This document shows, in pieces, positions 5,936 through 13,645 of a DNA stretch of 24,306 nt. The DNA is from Rhodoferax sp. (lineage in GTDB: Bacteria > Pseudomonadota > Gammaproteobacteria > Burkholderiales > Burkholderiaceae_C), in the NCBI GenBank assembly GCA_030833685.1, contig JAURGS010000013.1:1-24306 (forward strand), in the 5' to 3' direction. Under the pieces are notes generated by a model that searched no databases, was not told the DNA's origin, and was given only the letters and a program-made list of their open reading frames with translations. The position numbers and the translations under genes are program-made. The stretch's first letter is position 1. Each line of letters opens with the position of its first letter.

Positions 5936-6168
5936 CTTTTGCCCAGCCAATGGCTTAGATAGCCCAGCACGCTGCCTACGGCAGACACCATGACCATGCC
6001 AGCGTAGAACGATCCCTTGCCCTGATTGGCAAGGTCAACCAGCTTGTCGATGTTGGTTTCCAGCTTATCAATCTTGGCAGACATCTCGTCAAACCGGCGC
6101 TCGTAGTCCTGCACTTTCTGCCACAGCACGCCATATCGGATCGGGTCGATAGTTTCGGGTGCGTTCAT
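5932..6168 (-). CDS. XhlA-like small coiled-coil membrane protein
   Basis: Seventy-eight residues: a soluble head, a coiled coil at about 14-47 (RRFDEMSAKIDKLETNIDKL), then one C-terminal membrane helix at about 54-73 with GMVMVSAVGSVLGYLS. This head, coiled-coil and anchor layout resembles haemolysin XhlA-type proteins that accompany phage holins and endolysins. That call rests on architecture only. The start overlaps the upstream stop (ATGA) and its stop overlaps the TTG start of the next small gene. It lies at the promoter-proximal end of the membrane cassette. Confidence 0.72.
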   Translation of the reverse strand: MNAPETIDPIRYGVLWQKVQDYERRFDEMSAKIDKLETNIDKLVDLANQGKGSFYAGMVMVSAVGSVLGYLSHWLGKS

Positions 6169-6386
6169 GGCATTGCGGCCTTAATCTCATCTGTAGTTGA
6201 CGCTGCGTCAATTGCTGTCTGCATGGCTGCGTACTTGTCCCGAATGACTTGCCTTGCTGCTTCTGCTGCTGTTGCTTCAGATGGGATGGTTGCCTTGATG
6301 TCCAGCGGAGCAAACTCAGCAGACCGTGCTTGTCTACGCATATCGTGAGCAATGGTCTTGGCCTTGTCGATGTTGATGGTAATCAC
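6165..6386 (-). CDS. Small helical phage protein, GTG start
   Basis: The frame contains an ATG at 6401, but the GTG at 6386 overlaps the preceding stop (GTGA) and gives the more natural N-terminus MITINIDKAKTIAHDMRR. The 73-residue product continues RSAEFAPLDIKATIPSEA and ends in an Ala-rich helix. From memory, small proteins reading ITIN..KAK.IAHD.RR.AR..EF.PLD are often encoded just after tail-fibre genes in proteobacterial phages. It may be a virion-associated or assembly factor. No enzymatic motif is present. Confidence 0.75.
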   Translation of the reverse strand: MITINIDKAKTIAHDMRRQARSAEFAPLDIKATIPSEATAAEAARQVIRDKYAAMQTAIDAASTTDEIKAAMP

Positions 6387-6559
6387 GCTGTGTACTCCCA
6401 TGCGTTACGGAAAGTGCGGTCTTCTGGAATTTCGGAGTCCTCTACAATCTTATAGGAAACCCCTATTGGTACATCCTTCGCTGCGACTTCCTCAATAGAC
6501 AATTCACCTGTTGGGTGGATGATTGCAACGCCTGTTTCTGTTGGGTAGATAATTTTCAT
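6383..6559 (-). CDS. Small protein downstream of tail fibre, possible assembly factor
   Basis: An ATG at 6559 with AAAAGGAG just upstream opens 58 residues, beginning MKIIYPTETGVAIIHPTGEL and ending with IPEDRTFRNAWEYTA. The stop overlaps the GTG start of the next gene. From memory, this compact form (KIIYPT...V....PTGEL..EE.A..D.P.G..Y.I.....IP.DRTFR.AW) recurs after tail-fibre genes in phages of Gram-negative bacteria. That suggests a tail-related accessory protein or chaperone. The ribosome binding site and stop/start overlap make expression very likely. The function is inferred from position. Confidence 0.78.
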   Translation of the reverse strand: MKIIYPTETGVAIIHPTGELSIEEVAAKDVPIGVSYKIVEDSEIPEDRTFRNAWEYTA

Positions 6560-6574
6560 GGTTGCTCCTTTTGA

Positions 6575-7054
6575 TTAGCGGAAGACCTGCACAGTAACCG
6601 TAGAGCAATCAATCGCCGCGCCAGCCCCGCTTCTGTCAATAGTGACAAGTGGTAAGGCTGCTGTTGTTAGTGTTCCAGCGGCTGCAATATTAGTGATGAC
6701 ATAATTAGATGATGCAATTTGTGTGCAGCATGAAACTGAGTAGTTTGCATCAGGCAACGCCGTAGTAAAGTTCACTGTGTAATTGCCAACTCCACCATCC
6801 GTAATACTCGAAACATTACCACTTGCACGAATTGCCACAGTGCCAGTGCCGTTAAAGTTTACCCATGCTCGGCATGGATAGATAGGCGCTGTACCCGATA
6901 CAGTAGCAAACTGAGCCGAATCAATGTTAGGTGTTGTCAGCGTCTTATTCGTCAGCGTTTGCGTGTCGGTAGTACCCACCACCGCACCGGCTGGGTTGCC
7001 AACGCCACCAGCGGGAAAGGTTACGCCAGCGGTTCCAGAAATCGTTGTGGTCAT
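6575..7054 (-). CDS. Tail fibre/adhesin-like protein
   Basis: A 159-residue beta-rich protein. The N-terminus MTTTISGTAGVTFPAGG is followed by the phage-fibre signature TQTLTNKTLTTPNIDSA at about 32-48. The C-terminal domain has WVNFNGTGTVAIRASGNVSS and DANYSVSCC, like small receptor-binding or decoration domains of phage fibres. Low charge and many Thr, Ser and Gly are typical of trimeric fibres. The start has GAGGA upstream. The N-terminal motif resembles those of the two fibre-like proteins upstream (7204-8202 and 8215-8694). It is probably a distal or alternative receptor-binding protein; the receptor is unknown. Confidence 0.8.
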   Translation of the reverse strand: MTTTISGTAGVTFPAGGVGNPAGAVVGTTDTQTLTNKTLTTPNIDSAQFATVSGTAPIYPCRAWVNFNGTGTVAIRASGNVSSITDGGVGNYTVNFTTALPDANYSVSCCTQIASSNYVITNIAAAGTLTTAALPLVTIDRSGAGAAIDCSTVTVQVFR

Positions 7055-7057
7055 GAT

Positions 7058-7207
7058 TTATTCCTCTGCGGGTGTGTTGCCAGCCTCAACCCATTCTTTA
7101 AACTCTGGGTGGTCTTCTGTACAAGTCAGATAGCATTTGCCATCATCTTCAATACGGGCGTAGATTTGTTGCTGGCCTTCAGCCAACGGTAGTTTTTGGT
7201 AAATCAT
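7058..7207 (-). CDS. Small protein between two tail-fibre genes
   Basis: The ATG at 7207 overlaps the TGA of the upstream fibre gene (ATGA) and encodes 49 residues, MIYQKLPLAEGQQQIYARIE then HPEFKEWVEAGNTPAEE. The ending (P.F..W...GNTP) is a pattern I recall at the C-terminus of many short proteins coded next to phage tail fibres. The gene fills the space between two fibre genes and is followed by the GAGGA of the next. It is likely a small virion or fibre-associated accessory protein; its exact role is unknown. Confidence 0.75.
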   Translation of the reverse strand: MIYQKLPLAEGQQQIYARIEDDGKCYLTCTEDHPEFKEWVEAGNTPAEE

Positions 7208-8202
7208 AATTCGGCACTCCATCCAAGATATGCGGCTGCGTTATTTGATCTAAGAATACCAGCTTGACCTACTGTCAATCCTGACGCCACAGTAAATATT
7301 GAAGTTCCTGACCATACAGAAGCTACTACAAACTGAGGTACGGCTGAACAAGCAGTTGTAGTTCCCGCGCCGGTATAGGTTGCGTAATTAGCCGCTGTAC
7401 CACTTTGTTCTAATGCTGTTGGAGAAGTTCTCATCGTAGTCGGAAAACTTGAAATGGCTACTACAGTAGTTGTTGCAGTACAAAGCCCCGCCCCAAAGAA
7501 ATCACCCGTACCAACTGCTTGTTGCCTGTAGTAATATCGCTGGCACAACTGCAATTCAGTTGTATAAGGCCGGTAGTCAAAGCTGGTTGCAACAGTTGAC
7601 GATTTCTCAAACTGAGCCTCACCAATCACCCAAGTGCCGCTGGTCTGTGCGCCTACGGTAAACAAGATTTCAATGCCTGTGGTGGCAGCAGCCGGTACGC
7701 TAATTTGTGCGCTGTAGTTTGCAAGTGTTCCTGACACAGTAAACGTGCCGCTAGAGATAGTAGTCTTAGCTGACCAAGTATTCGCAGTGGTGGCGTAAGA
7801 GGCTGTCCATGTCACCGTGGTCAACAGCGAGTTAGACATATTGACCGACAGCGTACAAGTAGAGCCTGCCAAGTCGTAACAGTTAAGTTGCTCAATGCGT
7901 TGGCCCACACCTACCGCCGTGACAGATGCAGCGCCTGATACCTGTAGGTTGTTCTTGGTAGCGCCAGTGCCAGCCACTTGAGCCACGGTGACGGTAGCGC
8001 CGGTCGCGTAAGCGTACCAGCGGTCTACAGAGGGGTAGACAGCGGTTGTAGTTGGGACAGCAGCGCCAGATGTACCCGTAGTACCGCGCTGGGCCACTTG
8101 CATTGACCCGTTGATAAATCTGTTCTTAAACCCGAAGGTGCTGGCAGAGTCAAACTGCGTGGCTAGGGTTATGCCCGTTGTGCCTGATATTGCGAGTGTC
8201 AT
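7204..8202 (-). CDS. Tail fibre / receptor-binding protein
   Basis: A 332-residue beta-rich protein starting MTLAISGTTGITLATQF, followed by FKNRFINGSMQVAQRGT at about 25-41 and SVDRWYAYATG at about 58-68. The NR.INGSM...QRG...VDRW pattern is, from memory, the start of a carbohydrate-binding-like beta-sandwich domain frequent in phage tail and collar proteins. A second motif, IGEAQFEKSSTVATSFDYRP at about 193-212, with LQLCQRYYYR just after, closes that domain. The C-terminal 100 residues are a separate variable domain, expected to contact the host. The ribosome site is AAAGGAAAA. No lectin fold or diversity-generating element is seen. Confidence 0.85.
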   Translation of the reverse strand: MTLAISGTTGITLATQFDSASTFGFKNRFINGSMQVAQRGTTGTSGAAVPTTTAVYPSVDRWYAYATGATVTVAQVAGTGATKNNLQVSGAASVTAVGVGQRIEQLNCYDLAGSTCTLSVNMSNSLLTTVTWTASYATTANTWSAKTTISSGTFTVSGTLANYSAQISVPAAATTGIEILFTVGAQTSGTWVIGEAQFEKSSTVATSFDYRPYTTELQLCQRYYYRQQAVGTGDFFGAGLCTATTTVVAISSFPTTMRTSPTALEQSGTAANYATYTGAGTTTACSAVPQFVVASVWSGTSIFTVASGLTVGQAGILRSNNAAAYLGWSAEL

Positions 8203-8214
8203 AGTTGTTTTCCT

Positions 8215-8694
8215 TTAAGCCGCCACGCCTTTGACAACGGAGAAATTAATCACCGGAGCATCGGTTGCAATGCCGCCTGTTGTGTAAAACGTAATATTAA
8301 AACTGCCTGCGGCAACAGCAGTTACTAGCAAAATGTACAAGTTTGTGCCTGACTTTTGATTGACAACAATATCATCTGTAGCCACCACTGAAGAATTAGT
8401 GACTGTGAATGTTGCGGCTACGGCTGACCCTGCCGCTGAAAACATGGTGATAGCACCAGTTGGGGTATTTAGCGTTACACCTGTAGTACGCGAGGTAAGT
8501 TGAGTAACTGCGCCGCCAGCGCCGGTTGCGTACCCTACAGTTCCAGTAGCAGACGTAACCAGAGCGCCAGAACTTGTGAGAAAAGTCCCCGTAACATCAG
8601 GCAGCGTCAGCGTCCTGTTGGTGTTCGTGCTGGGTGCGGCAACGGTCAGCGTACCCGTGCCGCCAGCGTTGCCTTGGAGTGATATTGCGCTCAT
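8215..8694 (-). CDS. Tail fibre-like structural protein
   Basis: The start is set at the ATG at 8694, behind AGAGGAAAA; an upstream ATG inside the previous gene adds an unrelated basic leader. The 159-residue protein opens MSAISLQGNAGGTGTLTV and then NRTLTLPDVTGTFLTSSG at about 26-43, a widely used fibre motif. It ends in a beta-sandwich-like C-terminal half (TDDIVVNQKSGTNLYILLV). The composition is Thr, Ser, Gly, Val and Ala with few charges. It lies between the head-proximal fibre and the large receptor-binding protein, so it may be a linker or an additional adhesin. Confidence 0.8.
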   Translation of the reverse strand: MSAISLQGNAGGTGTLTVAAPSTNTNRTLTLPDVTGTFLTSSGALVTSATGTVGYATGAGGAVTQLTSRTTGVTLNTPTGAITMFSAAGSAVAATFTVTNSSVVATDDIVVNQKSGTNLYILLVTAVAAGSFNITFYTTGGIATDAPVINFSVVKGVAA

Positions 8695-8704
8695 AATTTT
8701 TCCT

Positions 8705-9382
8705 CTAGATGACAGTCCACGTTGAACCATCTGGGATGGTGACAGTGATACCGCCGTTGATCGTTACAGGCCCAAACGTACCAGCATTGTAGTTAGTGCT
8801 AATAGTGTAGTCGGTTGTCACAGTCTGGCCGTTTTGAATAAACACCTGGTCAGCCCCGCCGCCGGTAGCACCGCCACCTAGCTGGCCCCAATCGGTGCTG
8901 TAGCCTTCGTACTTGCCAGTGGTGCTGTTGTAGCGGATCATGCCCGACTGCGGCGTGGCAGGGCGCTCACCCGTGGTGCCCACGTTGATCACCGCAGCGC
9001 CCGTGTTGGCAAAGGTCACCTGGCCGGTGGCCGTCAAGGTGGTGAACGTAGCGGCGTTAGGCGTGGCGCTACCAATGGGCGGCGGCGCGGCAAAGGAATT
9101 GGTTGTCAGCGGGACGCTTACATTGTCCACCGTGTACAGCGACACATCGGTTGATGTCTTGAGGATGTACTTGTAAGTGGTGGTTTCTGGAATCCAGACG
9201 CTGGCTTGGCCGGTGGAATCCAGAATCACCGGATTGGTGTTCTGCGCGGATTCGGTGAAGTCCGTGTAAGTCGCCAATGGCGTGGTGGTGCCTGCTGCGT
9301 AGGTGTACAGCTTGCCACCCACCAGCGGCAGGCCATCCGAGCCGAAGAATTGCAGCTTTGGTGGAGGTGATAGAGATGCCAT
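8705..9382 (-). CDS. Tail fibre/spike with virion-attachment N-terminus
   Basis: Two hundred and twenty-five residues in three parts. Residues 1-95, with QFFGSDGLPLVGGKLYTYAA, TTPLATYTDFT and PVILDSTGQASVWI, form an N-terminal domain frequent on podovirus fibres and spikes. Its organisation recalls the head-binding domain of P22-like tailspikes. Residues 107-165 carry TFTTLTATGQVTF and MIRYNSTTGKYEGYS, a linker type common in fibres. The last 34 residues end GPVTINGGITVTIPDGSTW, a beta-structured tip also found on the protein at 15347-16546. It occupies the position of the P22 gene 9 tailspike, after the ejection genes, but has no endorhamnosidase-like beta-helix. Confidence 0.84.
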   Translation of the reverse strand: MASLSPPPKLQFFGSDGLPLVGGKLYTYAAGTTTPLATYTDFTESAQNTNPVILDSTGQASVWIPETTTYKYILKTSTDVSLYTVDNVSVPLTTNSFAAPPPIGSATPNAATFTTLTATGQVTFANTGAAVINVGTTGERPATPQSGMIRYNSTTGKYEGYSTDWGQLGGGATGGGADQVFIQNGQTVTTDYTISTNYNAGTFGPVTINGGITVTIPDGSTWTVI

Positions 9383-9397
9383 TGGGTTACCTTTAAG

Positions 9398-11908
9398 TTA
9401 TTGCCCAGAGAGAAAATTGAATTGCTCATTGCCGGTGTCCTGCGGGGCTAGTTTATTACGAATAGCCGCACGGGTCTTTGGCCCTTGGCCGCCCAAAGAT
9501 GTCGGACGCGGCGCACGCAATTGATCTTCCAAAGTGTTTAGCGCATCAATTCGTATGTCACGTTCTTTTGCAGCAGCACGACGAGCAAGATCAGTGGCAC
9601 CCCTCTGTGCAATCTCATCAAACGCTTGCGCTTGTTCACGGGCCTTGGTGATGGCGTTATTAGCCCACTCCCGGTCCATTATTTTGTTGGCAATCGCCTT
9701 GTCAGACAAACCTTTTAAATCTGGCGCAGCCGCCGCCAAGTCAACCTTAGTCTTTTCCCAAGCAACTTTTTCAGATGCGGACAATGCAAAGTTTTGCCCA
9801 GCGGCCACTTTTTGCGATGCTGTACTAAGGTCACGGCCTGTGTCAGACATAAAAACTTCGGGTGTAGCGCCTTTGACGCCTGCGCCGCCAACTTTGTACC
9901 GACCCGTAATTGGATCAAAATCCAACACACTGCCGCCGCTTGTGGGCGCGCGCGCAGCCGCTTCAGCCGCCGCTTGCTGGGCTTCAGTCTGTTGGCCCAA
10001 CGTGCGCGACATCTGAGCGGCGCGGGCGCGTTCAGCGGCCACGGTGCCCAAGGTGCTTTCGGCGCTGGGTGCGGGTAATTGGTTGGGTGCGTACTGTGTG
10101 CCGACATTAACTTGCGCTTCAGGACGTCCAGGCACAAAGTTGGGGCGGGAGAACGCCTGTTCGGCGGTAATGGGTGTGCCATCAGATGCGTAGCCCACAA
10201 CATCCGTAGGCTGCACCAGCGCATTGCGGGGGTCAAATGGGACAACCGCACGATTTTGCGGTATGGGTGCGGCAGCAACTGCCATTTGGTTAATTGGAAT
10301 ACGAAAGTCTTGCAACTTTAGCCCCGCTTGATAGCTGGGCGATGCCAAACGATTAGCCGCAATTGCACCACCAAACTCACCTACCGCGCCGCCAGCTAGG
10401 CCACCAAGAATAGAGCCGGTCAAACCAAAGTTTGACCCAATTAAAGCCCCCGCGCCACCTGGTACGCCAGACCTAGTAAGACGCGGCGCGCTAAAAAATT
10501 TAGATGTTGGTTCGGTGGTAAATATTTCAGGAAAGTTCCCCGCGATTTTGCCAAGCGATGCAATATCGCCTGTAAGCGCATTATCTTTGGATGTAAGCCG
10601 CGCCAGCTTGGACACATCAACCATGCCGGTGTTGAAATTGGTTGCGCTCTCATAAGCGTAAGTGCGCGCCATCTTTTGGCGGGCGTCACGCCATTTACCC
10701 AGCAGTTTGGGGTTAGAGATATTAGAGTCGATCATCGACTCTAGTTGGTTGGCTATGGCTAAATTAGCGTCAGCAATAGATAGTTGTTTTGGTGTAGCGC
10801 TTTGGTTGTTGTAAATTTTTTTGGCATCAGCGCGCAACGTCCGCACGTTGTTAAGCAGTTCAGCACCATTTAAACCAGCTTGTGTTTTGGCTATGGCGTC
10901 ATCTACTAGCTTGTCTACTTTCTTGGCAACGCCTCCCCCACCTATTAAGTTTTCGTTTTTACGAAGGCCGTTTAAGTTTGCTATGGTTGCTTCATCTGCC
11001 GTCAACGTCGGCAATTTGCTTACTTCATCATACGGCGCAGCTAAGTTGGCGCGCGCCTGTTTAAAAGGCGTGGGGCTAGTCAGCGATGCAGACGAGTCAA
11101 GGCCCAGCTCATTTTTTGCAATTTCATTGACGCGGGGGCGATTGGCTGCGGCCAATGCTTCTGGGCCACGAGGGCCAGCCGCCGCTGAATAAAGTCTAGC
11201 GCCAACAGAATTTTCAATATCCGTTGGGTTAAGCACAAGTTTTAGCCGTTGGGCTTCAGCCGCCGCATCTAGCTGTGGGCCTTTGGCGTAAGACTCTGCG
11301 GACAAACGCTCTCGCTTGGCTTGAAGCATTGGCTCAAACGGAAGTTGAGCGCCTGTTTTAATTTGCTCTACAACAGGCGCGGCAACTTCCTTAACCGCAC
11401 GAACAACTGGCGGCGCAACTTTAGGTGCAGCTAACGTCAGCGAGGCCATCATGTTCTCAACATCGCTGACCGGCAAACCTGTTTTGTCGGAAATAAATTT
11501 AGCGCCTTTTTGGAAATTTTGGCCGATAAAGTCCATTACCTGACGACCAGCTTCTTGCTGGTACTCAGGTGTTTCAGACACACCAAAGGCTTTACCAAAC
11601 GGCTTGTCCACCGCGCCTACAAGGGCTTGTGTAGACGCTGTGGCTTGCTCTGGACTGCGGCCAGCCGCACGAAGCACAGGCGGCATCAAATACTGAGCAG
11701 CGCCAGGTATAACGCCGCCCAAGGTCACGTCAGCCAACGATGCGGCAGAACGGCCAAACTGCGTTAACGCGCTTGTAGATTGGGGTGCTTTTGTAGATTG
11801 CGGCGCGGCTACATCAGCACCACCATACTGTTTGGCAAGCGCGTCGTAATCAACAACGGCTGGAGCGTCTGCCCCGCCGTATTTTTTAGCGAGTGCGTCG
11901 TAGTCCAT
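9398..11908 (-). CDS. Large internal virion / DNA ejection protein (gp16 position)
   Basis: An 836-residue protein at the place of P22 gene 16. It starts with two copies of the motif DYDALAK.YGGAD at residues 2-14 and 20-32, followed by a low-complexity linker. Long Ala-rich helical regions cover 60-180 and 195-460. A Gly/Ala hydrophobic stretch at about 480-520 (GVPGGAGALIGSNFGL onward) could insert in a membrane. A Gln/Ala-rich helical region follows and the tail is charged. This is what is expected of a virion protein ejected with DNA to help form a channel across the envelope. No lytic transglycosylase motif is recognised. It shares one base with the preceding gene (TAATG). Confidence 0.75.
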   Translation of the reverse strand: MDYDALAKKYGGADAPAVVDYDALAKQYGGADVAAPQSTKAPQSTSALTQFGRSAASLADVTLGGVIPGAAQYLMPPVLRAAGRSPEQATASTQALVGAVDKPFGKAFGVSETPEYQQEAGRQVMDFIGQNFQKGAKFISDKTGLPVSDVENMMASLTLAAPKVAPPVVRAVKEVAAPVVEQIKTGAQLPFEPMLQAKRERLSAESYAKGPQLDAAAEAQRLKLVLNPTDIENSVGARLYSAAAGPRGPEALAAANRPRVNEIAKNELGLDSSASLTSPTPFKQARANLAAPYDEVSKLPTLTADEATIANLNGLRKNENLIGGGGVAKKVDKLVDDAIAKTQAGLNGAELLNNVRTLRADAKKIYNNQSATPKQLSIADANLAIANQLESMIDSNISNPKLLGKWRDARQKMARTYAYESATNFNTGMVDVSKLARLTSKDNALTGDIASLGKIAGNFPEIFTTEPTSKFFSAPRLTRSGVPGGAGALIGSNFGLTGSILGGLAGGAVGEFGGAIAANRLASPSYQAGLKLQDFRIPINQMAVAAAPIPQNRAVVPFDPRNALVQPTDVVGYASDGTPITAEQAFSRPNFVPGRPEAQVNVGTQYAPNQLPAPSAESTLGTVAAERARAAQMSRTLGQQTEAQQAAAEAAARAPTSGGSVLDFDPITGRYKVGGAGVKGATPEVFMSDTGRDLSTASQKVAAGQNFALSASEKVAWEKTKVDLAAAAPDLKGLSDKAIANKIMDREWANNAITKAREQAQAFDEIAQRGATDLARRAAAKERDIRIDALNTLEDQLRAPRPTSLGGQGPKTRAAIRNKLAPQDTGNEQFNFLSGQ

Positions 11909-13632
11909 TAAAGCCCCGCCGCTTTCTTAAATTTATTGGCTGCGTCCGCATTTGGGAATGTTTTGATACGGCCATCTGGTAGCGTGACGGTCGCACCGCC
12001 TCCCGCAGCAGCCGGTGTTGAGCCAGGAATTAAACTTGCGCCAGATGGCGGGGGCGGCGTAAACGATGGCAATTTAACCGTTGGGTCGTAAGGAAACTTA
12101 ACGCCACGAGCCACTGCGCCGCCAACTTCAGCGTTGTGCATTTCCACTTTAGACCGCACGGTATCTGCAAATGAATCCAACACCGCAGGCAATGCGTTTG
12201 GATCAGTTCCAATGTTACCCAACGCAACGCGCATGGCATTTTGTTGGTTTTCTGTTGGGTTGGCGTCCAGTTTACGCAAGTTTTCAATAATGCCTTGGAA
12301 CAACCGCGACCGCAATTCAGTCGCATCAGTTATGCCTTTGGTGTTTATGTTAGTGCCTAATCGGTTGTTCAAGAAACTAGCTGCATCCAATAACGATTCG
12401 CCGCCTGGCCCCATAAAGCCTTTGGCACCAGGAATAAGTTTTTTAGCTTCTTCAATATTTTTAAGCGTGCCAGGCGCGTTTTTAAGCGTGTCGTATGTGG
12501 CGCGGGTGGATTTAATAAAATCACGTTGCGCTTCTTCGCTGGCAGGCGTGTATGCGTTTACGTTTGTTTGCACATTTGTTGCGCCCGCTCTAGCAAGCCG
12601 CGCTTTTTGCGCTTCTTCTTCTGGCGTAAGCAAACGCTCTTGACGTTGTGCTTCACGAAACGCTTTAAAACCTTCTTGGGTAAGTGGGTAACCCAAGGTT
12701 TTCATATTTGTTATTTCAGGCGTTAATTTAACTAATTCAGCACGTTCAGTCTCTAAAATTTTCTTTTCATCTTTCCATCCAGTTGAATTTTTATATTTAG
12801 ATGTGTTTCCTTTTAAAAGGTCAGCATCAATTTGTTTTACGCGGTCAACGGTTGGAGCCGCAGCTAAAGCATTAACAGGCGCAACTTGGGGTGCTAAAGC
12901 ATTAGGCGCCACAGCTAATTCAGCGCGGGCTTGATCTGCGTTTAAGCCTCTTACCGCCGGAGCAACCATAGGCTCATTAGGCATCGGAACTAGAGGGTTT
13001 GCGCCGTAGTTTGGCGCGCTTACAGGCATGGCCCCTGGTGCGGGTGTGGCAGGCGCACCTTTACTTTTTGCGTATGCAGTGTCTGCTAAATGCGCTACAA
13101 CGTCTTCAACTTTTTGCATCGACCCCGCCCGCAAATCGTCAAACGTACCGTTTGCAATTGCTTCGTCAATTTTTGCTCGGCCTTGTTTTTTTGTAGCACC
13201 AATACTATTTAAATAACTACCTAAATCTGGATCGGCGTGAATGGACTCATGCAACGCTATATACGCCTGCGGCGTATCGGCCCTTGCGTACATACCAGGA
13301 AGAAGTGCCAATTTATCGGTCAACAATTTGGTGTCTTTAATCTGCCCTTCAGTGCGAGCTGTTCTAGCTTCTTGTTGAGACTTGGCAAATTCAAAACCTA
13401 ATTTTGGGTTGATTTTTGTAACCTCATTTAAATATGTAGGCGACGATGGATCAAGCCCGCGCAACGCATTTTGTTCTTGAATACCGCGTTGGTATTCCTG
13501 CATCTTCATCTGGTTAAGCTGGTTTGTTTGCTCACCCAGCTCCAATTGCTGTCTTTTCCCGTATTGAACAAACGGGTCTGGGGGCGCTTGGAACTGGTAG
13601 CCCTGCGCGATAAGTGCGTTTAGATCGGCCAT
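11908..13632 (-). CDS. Internal virion / DNA ejection protein (gp20 position)
   Basis: A 574-residue protein at the position of P22 gene 20. A Gln-rich coiled coil at about 25-60 (QLELGEQTNQLNQMKMQEYQ) follows a short N-terminus with FQAPPDPFVQYG. The middle is Pro/Ala-rich (about 190-260), with helical parts on both sides. A helical domain at about 390-490 contains KGFMGPGGESLLDAASFLNN. The C-terminus TVTLPDGRIKTFPNADAAN, ending FKKAAGL, resembles a small module often placed at the end of phage virion proteins. The gene is AT-richer than its neighbours around 12700-13600. The ribosome site is AAAGG. An ejection role is inferred from order and composition. Confidence 0.74.
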   Translation of the reverse strand: MADLNALIAQGYQFQAPPDPFVQYGKRQQLELGEQTNQLNQMKMQEYQRGIQEQNALRGLDPSSPTYLNEVTKINPKLGFEFAKSQQEARTARTEGQIKDTKLLTDKLALLPGMYARADTPQAYIALHESIHADPDLGSYLNSIGATKKQGRAKIDEAIANGTFDDLRAGSMQKVEDVVAHLADTAYAKSKGAPATPAPGAMPVSAPNYGANPLVPMPNEPMVAPAVRGLNADQARAELAVAPNALAPQVAPVNALAAAPTVDRVKQIDADLLKGNTSKYKNSTGWKDEKKILETERAELVKLTPEITNMKTLGYPLTQEGFKAFREAQRQERLLTPEEEAQKARLARAGATNVQTNVNAYTPASEEAQRDFIKSTRATYDTLKNAPGTLKNIEEAKKLIPGAKGFMGPGGESLLDAASFLNNRLGTNINTKGITDATELRSRLFQGIIENLRKLDANPTENQQNAMRVALGNIGTDPNALPAVLDSFADTVRSKVEMHNAEVGGAVARGVKFPYDPTVKLPSFTPPPPSGASLIPGSTPAAAGGGATVTLPDGRIKTFPNADAANKFKKAAGL

Positions 13633-13645
13633 GATTTAACCTTTA

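Noticed and set aside
4598..6168. Nested Rz1-type lipoprotein in an alternate frame of the lysis cassette
   Set aside because: No frame that I read gave a signal peptide with a lipobox; the closest small secreted product (5813-5935) has FVC without a valid lipobox.
7204..8202. Diversity-generating retroelement target at the fibre C-terminus
   Set aside because: No reverse transcriptase, no template repeat and no C-type lectin-like ending are visible in the window.
8693..8730. Upstream ATG at 8730 for the fibre-like gene
   Set aside because: It adds a basic leader overlapping the previous gene and lacks a ribosome site; ATG 8694 follows AGAGGAAAA.
9534..10278. Several overlapping open frames on both strands within the largest ejection gene
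   Set aside because: They are by-products of the GC-biased codon use of the 836-residue gene; compositions are Arg/Leu/Cys-rich without domain signatures.
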